A stretch of 55,590 bases of DNA from a virus. The notes under the pieces are model-generated. The model worked only from the letters and a program-made list of their open reading frames with translations, did no database searches and had not been told where the DNA came from. Position numbers and translations under genes: made by a program. Positions 47,164 through 55,590 of this stretch are shown here, in pieces. Position 1 is the first letter of the stretch, and each line of letters begins with the position of its first letter. The stretch spans positions 1 to 55,590 of IMG/VR virus record IMGVR_UViG_3300027114_000004; one strand, given 5' to 3'.

Positions 47164-50100
47164 TTGAAATGCAAGGACCGGGGGTATTTCTAAATCCCCC
47201 TAATCAACCAATATATCAAGAAACACAAGTTAAGCTTCCAGAGAATGTCGTTGGCGTTGGTCAAGGAATTGACTGGGGTGCCATTGGACAATCAGTTGCT
47301 CAGTTTGGAACAGAACTCGTATCTTACGATATTGAAGATAAGAGAAATAAAAAGAAGAAGCTACTAGAGGATCTTGAGACAAGAACAAAGATGGGCATTG
47401 ATCACGCATCAGCCGTTAATGATTTTGACTCAGTAGATGCTCAAATCTCAGAATACAAAAAAAGTGTTAAAGATATTGTTGGATACGATATTGATTCTGA
47501 CGGTGAAGGTCAAACTAGTTCCTATCTACTGGAACAAGCTAGACAAACATCATATGGGTTTGAACTGTACGGTCAAAAGGCCAGACGAGAAACCGCAGAC
47601 GATGTAATGTTGTCTGCATTTAACGATGACAGCTTACAATTTAGAGAGCAATTACTAAAATCCGACAATCAATCTTTGGATATTGAAGGAAGACTTGCTC
47701 AGCTTGGTCAAATGGAACAAGATGTTCAGGCTAAGGAACAGAAGACAATGGGCGATAGAGCCTTTGGTGCTGCTGTTCGTAAAGAAAAAATTGAACTTCT
47801 TGAGATTCAAGCGAAGATGCGTGATGCAAATGCTAAAAATATTCAGGATGTAAAAGACGCAACTCAAAAGAAACGACAAGATCGGATTATCAATCTTAAT
47901 AAAAGTCTAGGTAAGCAGTGGGAACAACTATCTGCTTTAACTAAACAGGCCGACAGTTTAGCGTCTAAGGCTGATAAGACCGAAGCTGAATTACAAGAAC
48001 ATAGATCTGTTCAAACTAAATTAAATGCACTTGCCTTTAACATTTCCAAATCAGAAGCTATTCTTGAACAAGAGCAGAACGATTTTGCAATGGAATATTT
48101 TGGTGTCAAGTGGGATGAGAATTTTGCGGCAAATAATCTAGGAGCTGATCAATACAATACAGTTTTAAATGTTGGGGATAATCGTAAGGTTGCACTAGAT
48201 TCTATTTCACTTGCTCCATTTAAGAGACAGGCAGAGGCTCAACGGTCTCAAGTTAAAACCGTAAACGATCAGGTAGATTCTATAATCTCTGCCGCTACAG
48301 CTGAAATTGCAGCGTATGATTCTGCAATTAAAGTAGCAAGCGATGCGGAAAGAGCTGGTTTACTTTCCCGTAGAAACTTGGCTATCACCCGTATTGAACA
48401 AGACTTAATCAAGGTGGTTGAAGCTGGAGTTCCAACCTTTGCTAGAGATCTAACACAAACAGTTAGTGGTCTTAAATTCTTTGGCGAATCTCTTCCATAT
48501 CAGTATTCCACCAGCGAATTAAGCGTGGCTGCTGCAAATGCGGTTGAGGCGGAAAAGGCACCATATGAAACTATCTATAAAACGTTTAGACCAACTGTTG
48601 ATAAGTTTAATAACTTTCTCAGCACACGCCTAGATATACCAAACTCAACTGGCGGTGGTGGCTCAGGGGATTCCGACGCACGTCTTAAAAGACGTCTTGA
48701 AAACCTAACGATTATAGATGACCTTCAAAAACATAAAGAGACCACTGCATCACCAGATCGCATTAATGAAGCAATGATCGAAAGGGTTCAGCTTGGTGGG
48801 GTTAATCCATATAAAGAGAATGGTGTTTTAAAATCATGGAGTGAACTAGCTCCAGAACTTAAGAAAGCAAACATTGTTCTTCCCGCTAATGGTTTTATAC
48901 ACACGGAGTTCTTCTCCAGCTTTCTAGATGATCTACTCAGAAACAATACCCCTCTTGAAGAATGGGATGCTAGAATAGCTGATGCTTTTTCATCCCCCGA
49001 AAATGAGTTCTATTCTGGTGTGTTTTCAGGAACAAACAGAGCAGCCATTAATGCTGCCAAGGCGGATCTAATTGTTGGTGGTCTTCAAAATGAAGTAACT
49101 AGAACCGCAGCAATGGCTGCATTCATGCTATTCACCCCACCAGATAGAGTACAAGAAAACATTAACATGCTCAGGGCTTCTGGTAAAGCAGAAGCAATTG
49201 GTATGGCTACTGTTATTAATGAACTAGAAGCGCATGCTACAGGACACCAAGGAAACGGAAGTCCTATAAAGTATATTCAACAACGTAGAGGAGAAATGCC
49301 TTCTGGTAAGTTGATTGAAGCCCAGCGACTCAAGAAGTTAATTAGACACAAGGACACCCAAAACCAACTTTTTGGTACCTACACAGCTGGAAACCGGGAT
49401 ACTGTTTCCGAAGAAGTGCAAGATAAAGTCTTACTTAATTCTATAATGGCTGATCTTAGAGAAAATGTTTTTGAAAAGTTAACTGTACGCCAAGATGGTG
49501 TGCTTGATCCAGCTGCTTGGAAAAACAATCTAACTGGAAACTACGTTAACTCTACCCTTAGAGATGTTGCCGAAATAGCACTAGGCCACTATTACGAAGC
49601 TGCTTTTAACACAAAGACTGGATATAAAGATGATAACTTGTGGACGGCAGTAATCCAAAGAACAAACGAATCTCTAAAAGATTACAGATTTTCCAGTGAA
49701 GGACTTACACCAGCTACACGAGACGTACAACCACTACCAGCTGGATTAAGACTTACATATACATCCGGATCTGCTATTAGCTATGATTTGCAAGATTCTG
49801 GTAAGTATGATTTAGACCTTGTACTAGATTCTAATTGGGATACTAACGGATTAGATAAAAATACCTTTAGTCAATATGGTATCTTTAGCGAAGCACCAAA
49901 CGTAGAAAACCCAACAGCATTCGTTCTTGCAGCGTCTACTGTTAAGGGTGCAGATCTTTCCAGTATTCCTGGAGATCCGGGAACAAACCTAGTCGCTATT
50001 GCTGAGGCTGTGTTGGGCGGTAAAAAAGACAATCGAACATTGCTTATTGCTCAAGCGGCTATCAAAGATACCCGTGGAGCTAAGACTGTACAGGAAGCTA

Positions 50101-51752
50101 TTTCTCTAGCCAAAACAAACATGAAGAAATACATGGATGGTTTAGAGCGTGGTGATTTCGTTTTTGGTGTAGATACTGAAAAGAGCAACATAAATAAATC
50201 TCAACTGGTTTCACGTGTTGTCCTACAGCAGAAGGGTGGAAGTGTAGTTGCTACATTCCAACCAACTCCAATCCGTAAGTCTCTCGCTGGTACCGATGTT
50301 CACCGTAACGCGATGAAGCGTGTGACTAAGGAACAGTTCGGTCAGTGGGCTACAAGACAGATTAATGCTGGTACTGTAGACCATGCCAAGGTTGTGGATT
50401 ACTTAACAGCGAATGGTATCACTAAACAATCCCTCAGTGAAACTACACAGTGGGCATCTATTGGTCCAGTCCCAATACCTGTCTCAATCCCAAATGAAGA
50501 TTATACTTACGAGTATGTTAATCACTTGGGTACGCCTCAATGGTTTGTTACTAAAGATGGTGAACCACGAAAACCAGTAAAGGGCTTTATTGATACGGCT
50601 GATCTAAAGCCATCCTCCAGTGAACGTTATGTTTATACTGGTGCTGAAAAGGGATTATCTCGTCGTACTGGTGTAACTGGTATTGCTGGTAAGCCTCTGC
50701 TCATGTATGAGTGGAAGGGTATGGGTACAAAGTGGATGCTTGATAAGTCTAGGTATGATATGACTGTTGATTCAACAAGCAAACAAACCTTACAGCCAGA
50801 AGAACTTGAGTTTCAAACGAAATGGCGCAATGTTGTTCAAGCACCAACACCGTTTCAACAGACACTGGGTGAATTCTTAGCTCCAACGATGAGACCAAGA
50901 AGCACTAAAGAAGATCGTCCACAGACATCGGATGGTTTTAATTGGTCGAAGTTTGGAAATGAAGTGCAGAAGCTTGTTGAACCTGGCGGCGCACCACAAG
51001 TTGAACAAGGCCGTCAATTTATTGAAGATCAAAATAGACGTTTTGCATTGTTGGGTATTACAACCGAAACAACGGCAGAACCAGAATCACGACTTGGTGT
51101 ACGTAGCGATGGTCTAATCGACCAGAAGACCGTACTTACTACAGTTGCTGGTAAACCTATTGTAATCTCCTACTCTAAACCGACCCTCAGTGATAACTGG
51201 GTCATGGATGTTATTGAACCAGAGGTCGAAGAAAGCGAAAGCACAAACGGCTTCATGGACTTCAAGCGAGTATCTTCCGTCATCAAGGGCGTTGGAGCTT
51301 CGTTCATCTATGCTAAACCAATCAGTAGTAAGAACTGGTCTCTTATTCAAGGACCAATGGTAACTGATATTGGTGGTGCTGTTATTAGATCACTAGAGCA
51401 AGGTTATGCAGAAGATCAGCTATTCAGTTTGACTCTACCAGCTACTAATCTAGTTGCAAAGGCAGCAGCTGCCGTCAGCGATCCAATCGAAAAGTTTACA
51501 ATGATTACAGGTGAAATCCTTAGACAAGCACAACTTGCTCTTAAGATTCACCCAACAAATAAGTATCGAAGACAGGAATACGTTAGAGCGCATGAAGCGT
51601 ATATGAGATCCATATCGCTTTCAGCTGAACGTAACCGCATTCGAAATCAACCGAAACAAGTTATTCGTGACTTTGAAAACTATGTTTCGAAGGAAGCGGA
51701 TTACTTTGTGGAATACGTTTCCGACAAAGTAGATAATTTTGTAGAACAATGA
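47160..51752 (+). CDS. Large internal virion protein (T7 gp15-like position, 1530 aa)
   Basis: The product is about twice the length of T7 gp15 (747). The first 450 residues are helical and highly charged (SVAQFGTELVSYDIEDKRNK; a QARRETADDVML-type pattern), as in the core rod proteins. The middle includes GGGGSGDSDARLKRRLENLT, a flexible link. Residues 1050-1390 repeat a 'AGKPLLMYEWKG / AGKPIVISYSKP' beta unit. The C-terminal 90 residues are helical. It should be ejected into the periplasm with the other internal proteins. A hairpin follows the stop. Confidence 0.72.
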   Translation: MIEMQGPGVFLNPPNQPIYQETQVKLPENVVGVGQGIDWGAIGQSVAQFGTELVSYDIEDKRNKKKKLLEDLETRTKMGIDHASAVNDFDSVDAQISEYKKSVKDIVGYDIDSDGEGQTSSYLLEQARQTSYGFELYGQKARRETADDVMLSAFNDDSLQFREQLLKSDNQSLDIEGRLAQLGQMEQDVQAKEQKTMGDRAFGAAVRKEKIELLEIQAKMRDANAKNIQDVKDATQKKRQDRIINLNKSLGKQWEQLSALTKQADSLASKADKTEAELQEHRSVQTKLNALAFNISKSEAILEQEQNDFAMEYFGVKWDENFAANNLGADQYNTVLNVGDNRKVALDSISLAPFKRQAEAQRSQVKTVNDQVDSIISAATAEIAAYDSAIKVASDAERAGLLSRRNLAITRIEQDLIKVVEAGVPTFARDLTQTVSGLKFFGESLPYQYSTSELSVAAANAVEAEKAPYETIYKTFRPTVDKFNNFLSTRLDIPNSTGGGGSGDSDARLKRRLENLTIIDDLQKHKETTASPDRINEAMIERVQLGGVNPYKENGVLKSWSELAPELKKANIVLPANGFIHTEFFSSFLDDLLRNNTPLEEWDARIADAFSSPENEFYSGVFSGTNRAAINAAKADLIVGGLQNEVTRTAAMAAFMLFTPPDRVQENINMLRASGKAEAIGMATVINELEAHATGHQGNGSPIKYIQQRRGEMPSGKLIEAQRLKKLIRHKDTQNQLFGTYTAGNRDTVSEEVQDKVLLNSIMADLRENVFEKLTVRQDGVLDPAAWKNNLTGNYVNSTLRDVAEIALGHYYEAAFNTKTGYKDDNLWTAVIQRTNESLKDYRFSSEGLTPATRDVQPLPAGLRLTYTSGSAISYDLQDSGKYDLDLVLDSNWDTNGLDKNTFSQYGIFSEAPNVENPTAFVLAASTVKGADLSSIPGDPGTNLVAIAEAVLGGKKDNRTLLIAQAAIKDTRGAKTVQEAISLAKTNMKKYMDGLERGDFVFGVDTEKSNINKSQLVSRVVLQQKGGSVVATFQPTPIRKSLAGTDVHRNAMKRVTKEQFGQWATRQINAGTVDHAKVVDYLTANGITKQSLSETTQWASIGPVPIPVSIPNEDYTYEYVNHLGTPQWFVTKDGEPRKPVKGFIDTADLKPSSSERYVYTGAEKGLSRRTGVTGIAGKPLLMYEWKGMGTKWMLDKSRYDMTVDSTSKQTLQPEELEFQTKWRNVVQAPTPFQQTLGEFLAPTMRPRSTKEDRPQTSDGFNWSKFGNEVQKLVEPGGAPQVEQGRQFIEDQNRRFALLGITTETTAEPESRLGVRSDGLIDQKTVLTTVAGKPIVISYSKPTLSDNWVMDVIEPEVEESESTNGFMDFKRVSSVIKGVGASFIYAKPISSKNWSLIQGPMVTDIGGAVIRSLEQGYAEDQLFSLTLPATNLVAKAAAAVSDPIEKFTMITGEILRQAQLALKIHPTNKYRRQEYVRAHEAYMRSISLSAERNRIRNQPKQVIRDFENYVSKEADYFVEYVSDKVDNFVEQ

Positions 51753-51754
51753 TA

Positions 51755-51786
51755 GGGTGGGGGTGTAACAGCCCCCACTCTTTATT
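51755..51786 (+). terminator. Terminator-like hairpin between ejection protein genes
   Basis: GTGGGGG (51757-51763) pairs with CCCCCAC (51772-51778) around an 8-nt loop and is followed by TCTTTATTA. The stem is strong and the T-run short, so partial termination or an RNA-processing site is likely. It sits 21 nt before the next ATG. Confidence 0.6.
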
Positions 51787-51798
51787 ACAAGGACTTAA

Positions 51799-54700
51799 AT
51801 GAATAACGACTTAACTAAGCTTCTCGAAGAGGTTGGAAAGCCTCTTCCTTCGGAGCAGAGTGTTGTAAGTTTTGCAAATCCAACATCCATGTTTGGCGAT
51901 CAGAAACCAAACATGAATGAGCAACAGATTTTTAATGAGAAGGTATCGCTTGGCTTGCTTAGTCCATCGTTCTTAAACGGACGTTGGACTGTGGGTGAAT
52001 CAAAGCTAACGCGAGAAGAAGTTGGAGATGAAGCCCTTGCCTTTACTATTGGTGAAGGTTCTAAGGGTTGGGGTGAACGTAGCGTTCAAAAAGCATACCG
52101 TATGGTAGATCAGTTTGAGAACAAGGGCGATGCCATGTTCACAGAAGATCAACGGGAAACCAGCTATACAGAACAGTTTGTGGAAGGTATTAACTTCTTC
52201 AATATTCTTGGAGAGAACGAAACATTCCGTAAGGCTGATGAGGTTAAGAAGATTCTACAGACCGTAGATCCTGAGTGGACAACGGATAAGCAACTCTCAG
52301 CTCTAACGGATTGGCAAGACTCTAATCCGGAAGTAAATGAGTTTATTGCGGCAGCTGGTATTAACATCCAAGACTATGTTCTTGAGACCAAGAATGAGCG
52401 TGCCTTTATCTTTAATATTAATGAGGCTGTCCAACAGGCTCGTATTAACGTTGGTATGAATCTCTTTGAGCAAGATAACGGATTCTTCTCAAAGCTTGGC
52501 AACTCCTTAGTTGAGGGTATAAAAGACCCATTGATCCTCCGGGATATGGCACTCACAAGCGTAGCTACCCTTGGTCTAGGTACCGTAGCTGGCCTTGCTG
52601 GGGTCTCTGCCAGAGCCTTGTCTGGGTCGGTTGCTGCGGGTGTTAATTCCTCCCGCGCCCTTAGGGGTTTAAACCTCGTTAGACAGGCCGCTAACACCGC
52701 CGCGCTAGCGACAGGCCCAATGACTGGTCTCATCGAAGGACCAGCCTACGCGGCTATTAGGGCCGTTGTACCGTCAGCTGGTAGATCAGCTGTAAGTACC
52801 TTGTCAGCCCGTGGCTTGGCCTTGGCCCTTGAGGGTGGCGTTGCCGGAGCTGTATCGTCCTTGGCAGACCAGAAGGCCGATAACGAATGGCGTTCATTGG
52901 TCTTTGCAGATACCGAAAAGGCGCTTAAGTATAACCTTGGCGAAACCGCCCTAGCTGCTCTAACTGGCTCCCTCGGTGCCGTTGGTGTTGCAAGCGCAGT
53001 ACGCTTTGGTCTTGGGTCCATCGGTGACTATAAGTATTATAAGACCGGAGACTGGGACGGTTTCCGTAGACAGATTGCAAACTCAATGGATACGTGGGCA
53101 ACCACCAAGGATGGCGATATCGTCTGGGGTAATACCCTTAGCGATGGTCGTGGTATCTTCTTTGGTGATACAGTTGATAAGTTTATGAAGAGCTATGACG
53201 GTAGAGACTTTACAAACGTCATGCTCAACGGCTCACGTCTCTTTGGTAAGTTCAATCCCCGTATTGCGGGTAAGATGAACCTTGACGTTAAGCGCGTCAT
53301 GCCAGTTATCGAAGAGTTTGAGAAGGCAACAGGTGTGGCTGGTGAAGCTGCTATGCTTAGCGTAGATGGCGTAGATCCAGAAACCCGTGGTATCTTTAAT
53401 CAACTTGTTAACGAGTCAAACCTTGCAGATGCAGACCTAACCATTGATGATGTTAAGGCTGTATTGGTTGATTACAATACCAAGCAACAACCACAACCAC
53501 CTACGGCAACTGGTCGGTTACTTACCGAAGCACCAGTAGCCACCCAACAAGTTGAGGTTGCAAGACAACTTAAGAGATTGGTTGCTGCCAAGAGTATTGA
53601 TAGACGCTTGGAACAAATCGGATTATCATCCGCTACGGTTCTAAACAACGCAGAAGCAACACTTGGTCGCAGTATCAATCTATCGTCAGATGCAGATTTC
53701 CAGAACTTTATTACTGCCGCACGATACGAAGCCGCATCGGTAGACGAAGCTCAGGTTGTGAATACCTTTAAGAGAATCGTCACAGGTGACTTTGGTGGCG
53801 GTCGTGTTATTCCAAAGGAAGTTGTTGATAGCATCTTTGTTGCAGCTTTTGGCGATAAGCCAATCGTTGTTACCGCAACTGGTTCAAATAAGAACTTTGC
53901 TGTTGTCGTTGATCCGAAGAATAAGGATGTCTTTGCCACCAAGCGAACCTTGGAGAAGGGCGATGATGGACAACTCAGTATTAAGCTTCGAGCCGATGAT
54001 CCTAAGTCCCCATTCTTCTCGAAGGATGTTCTTACGGTCGATACGGATACCTTGCAAGCAAAGCTTGTTGAGGTAAACGAAAAGCTTAACAAGGCTTGGA
54101 ATGACGTAAAGACGGCTAAAGTTAAGGAAACAATTGAAAAGATAAAGAAGACAAAGGTCAAGGAAGAACTTGTTAAGACCTTTGCTGAAGGTACCTCTGT
54201 AACCGTAGACAGCATTAAGAAGATCTTTGATCTTACTAAGGAAGAGGCTACGGTTGCTAAGCTCATCATGGACTCATTAGGTTATGATGGTGATTCTAAT
54301 CTACTTAGAATCGCTTCCCTAGTGGCTGATGATAGAAACGCAGAGATCTTCTTTGAGGGTAACACTGCTCTTATTCGAGCAACCAAGTCTTCAGACGTTG
54401 GTACCGTTACCCATGAAATGTCTCACTACTTACAGGTAATGATTCTTGATGAACTTACTCCAGACGCTCGACATGCCATCGGTATTACAGACGAGATCTG
54501 GGAAAAGTTTAAGGACTGGGTTGGTTATACAGGAACTGAGTGGACCGAAAAGGCAGCAGAGAAGTTCGCTAATGGTATGTCACAATACGTTAGACGAGTT
54601 ATGTCTGGTGACGGTCGCGCTCCTAAGACCCAAGTTCAACGTCTCTTCCACAGAATTGGCGACCACCTTGGAGATCTTGGTCAACGTTTCAAGAGCCAAG

Positions 54701-55590
54701 AGGCACTAGAAGCTGGTATGATAATGAGCAAGGAAGCCGAAGATGTATTCGAAGCTTTGTTCAATCGTTCCAACTCTAAGATCGGTGAGTTGTTTGACTC
54801 AGCCTATCAGGGCTTGTTCAAGCGATTGCCAAAGGAACAACGCCTTGCCATTGGTAAGGAAATCCTTGGAGAGATGGCCTTTAACGATTATCTCGCTAAG
54901 AAAGAAATTGAATTCGAAAAGGCTAAGCCAGTTGTAGATAAGCTTGCTGAAGCTGCGGCAACTAAGCCAGTTACCGTAACAAGTGTTGTGAATGAGATCT
55001 ATGAAAAGGTCAACAACGCAACACGAAAGGTCATTAAGGAAGCTATTGCTTCTGGTATGAGCAAGGACTTTGTTCTCAACTTCCTTAAGGAATCAGAAGC
55101 AAAGATTGGTACGGTTACATCTATTGATGCCCGTCCAGCTAACAAGCTTACAAAGCCAACAAAGCTTACAGACGAAGAGCTTGCAAAGTTTGCTGCAATT
55201 GAATCCCCATTCATCAGCGTTGTAGACGATGTAAAGGTTAAGTTTATTGATGCTGCTTTCAAGACTGAAGAGAGTAAGCTATTCTTCAGTAAGGAAGAAC
55301 TACAGGCTGAGATTAAGAGACGCGCTGCGTCAAAGGTCAGTAAGACTGAAACCGATATCGGTATTTCATCTGAGCTTAAGGCAGACCTTGAAGAACTTCT
55401 TGGTCCAGGAACCTTTGTCGATTCTGCTGGTATGAAGGTAGAACTAACCCCAACTGAAACTGTTGTTGCTACTAAGGTTGCAACCGTAGTTGAAACGGCT
55501 AAGGTAGACAAGGAACACGCTACGGCTGTCATTGCTGCTTTGGAAGAAGGTAGAACACTAGATGCTGTAGAAGCAGAACGTGCGCCTATC
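51799..55590 (+). CDS. Large internal virion protein with metallopeptidase-like motif (gp16-like, 3' end cut by window)
   Basis: The frame is open from ATG 51799 (AAGGACTTAA upstream) to the window end, 1264 residues without a stop; T7 gp16 is 1318. Residues 250-400 are Ala/Gly-rich and hydrophobic (SVATLGLGTVAGLAGVSARAL), suggesting membrane insertion. VTHEMSHYLQV places HEMSH at residues 872-876, followed by AEKFANGMSQYVRRV, the usual third-ligand region of zincins in phage polyvalent proteins. The rest is helical and lysine/glutamate-rich. It probably enters the host during ejection. T7 gp16 has a transglycosylase domain at its N-terminus, and I see no such signature here. Confidence 0.72.
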   Translation, partial: MNNDLTKLLEEVGKPLPSEQSVVSFANPTSMFGDQKPNMNEQQIFNEKVSLGLLSPSFLNGRWTVGESKLTREEVGDEALAFTIGEGSKGWGERSVQKAYRMVDQFENKGDAMFTEDQRETSYTEQFVEGINFFNILGENETFRKADEVKKILQTVDPEWTTDKQLSALTDWQDSNPEVNEFIAAAGINIQDYVLETKNERAFIFNINEAVQQARINVGMNLFEQDNGFFSKLGNSLVEGIKDPLILRDMALTSVATLGLGTVAGLAGVSARALSGSVAAGVNSSRALRGLNLVRQAANTAALATGPMTGLIEGPAYAAIRAVVPSAGRSAVSTLSARGLALALEGGVAGAVSSLADQKADNEWRSLVFADTEKALKYNLGETALAALTGSLGAVGVASAVRFGLGSIGDYKYYKTGDWDGFRRQIANSMDTWATTKDGDIVWGNTLSDGRGIFFGDTVDKFMKSYDGRDFTNVMLNGSRLFGKFNPRIAGKMNLDVKRVMPVIEEFEKATGVAGEAAMLSVDGVDPETRGIFNQLVNESNLADADLTIDDVKAVLVDYNTKQQPQPPTATGRLLTEAPVATQQVEVARQLKRLVAAKSIDRRLEQIGLSSATVLNNAEATLGRSINLSSDADFQNFITAARYEAASVDEAQVVNTFKRIVTGDFGGGRVIPKEVVDSIFVAAFGDKPIVVTATGSNKNFAVVVDPKNKDVFATKRTLEKGDDGQLSIKLRADDPKSPFFSKDVLTVDTDTLQAKLVEVNEKLNKAWNDVKTAKVKETIEKIKKTKVKEELVKTFAEGTSVTVDSIKKIFDLTKEEATVAKLIMDSLGYDGDSNLLRIASLVADDRNAEIFFEGNTALIRATKSSDVGTVTHEMSHYLQVMILDELTPDARHAIGITDEIWEKFKDWVGYTGTEWTEKAAEKFANGMSQYVRRVMSGDGRAPKTQVQRLFHRIGDHLGDLGQRFKSQEALEAGMIMSKEAEDVFEALFNRSNSKIGELFDSAYQGLFKRLPKEQRLAIGKEILGEMAFNDYLAKKEIEFEKAKPVVDKLAEAAATKPVTVTSVVNEIYEKVNNATRKVIKEAIASGMSKDFVLNFLKESEAKIGTVTSIDARPANKLTKPTKLTDEELAKFAAIESPFISVVDDVKVKFIDAAFKTEESKLFFSKEELQAEIKRRAASKVSKTETDIGISSELKADLEELLGPGTFVDSAGMKVELTPTETVVATKVATVVETAKVDKEHATAVIAALEEGRTLDAVEAERAPI

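Noticed and set aside
53751-54269. Minus-strand ORF of 172 codons
   Set aside because: It is Ser/Thr/Phe-rich and antisense to the lysine/glutamate-rich ejection protein, the usual pattern of a shadow frame.
1-55590. CRISPR array, insertion sequence, integrase or attachment site
   Set aside because: No regularly spaced repeats, transposase, integrase or repressor motifs were seen; the only sizeable direct repeats are within the fibre gene.

Overview
The window is the greater part of the genome of a lytic, T7-like podovirus (Autographiviridae type). Every gene I can support lies on the + strand, genes are tightly packed (ATGA, TAATG and GTGA overlaps throughout), and the order follows T7: small early genes, a single-subunit phage RNA polymerase, DNA metabolism, then portal, scaffold, capsid, tail tubes, fibres, lysis, terminase and internal virion proteins. 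I see no integrase, repressor or attachment site. Both edges cut genes: the left edge cuts a small early gene and the right edge cuts a large gp16-like ejection protein after 1264 residues.

Layout. 1-4545: about 17 small early genes, mostly unknown, with a repeated hairpin element between the first few and a very acidic 63-residue protein just before the polymerase. 4629-7025: RNA polymerase. 7022-12625: phosphoesterase, zincin-like protein, T7 gp2.5-like ssDNA-binding protein, RusA-like resolvase in place of T7 endonuclease I, three tRNAs (anticodons UAU, UAA, UCU) and small unknown genes. 12686-13345: a secreted protein with a signal peptide and a PEP-CTERM-type sorting tail, bracketed by hairpins. 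13398-22790: ThyX, a deaminase-like protein, primase-helicase, family A DNA polymerase, dNMP kinase, 5'-3' exonuclease, dUTPase and a class II (B12-dependent) ribonucleotide reductase. 24177-30402: portal, two inserted genes (one resembling a glycoside-hydrolase barrel), scaffold and capsid, followed by a strong intrinsic terminator. 30517-42826: tail tubes A and B and a multi-gene fibre set ending in an 1838-residue modular fibre; a lysis-like pair sits inside this block. 42828-45555: tiny basic proteins, a probable small terminase, a structured noncoding stretch and the large terminase. 45557-55590: internal virion proteins, the last carrying an HExxH metallopeptidase-like motif.

The genes form a self-sufficient programme: own transcription, own replisome, and a large nucleotide-supply set (RNR, ThyX, Dut, kinase, deaminase). 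The polymerase lacks the length needed for a T7-type thioredoxin-binding loop. The tRNAs read AUA, UUA and AGA, codons that appear by eye more common in the late genes.

Host. Strong Shine-Dalgarno sites (for example before terL) point to a bacterium. The PEP-CTERM tail (AP-SP, small hydrophobic helix, K-RRR) with a matching signal peptide is a style common in Planctomycetes such as Phycisphaerae and also known in Verrucomicrobia, cyanobacteria and some Proteobacteria. A planctomycete-like or other exosortase-bearing aquatic host is therefore an inference, not a proof. Apart from the window edges, no stretch over 300 bases lacks a gene; the longest non-protein stretches are 10118-10325 (two tRNAs) and 43724-43884 (structured RNA region).
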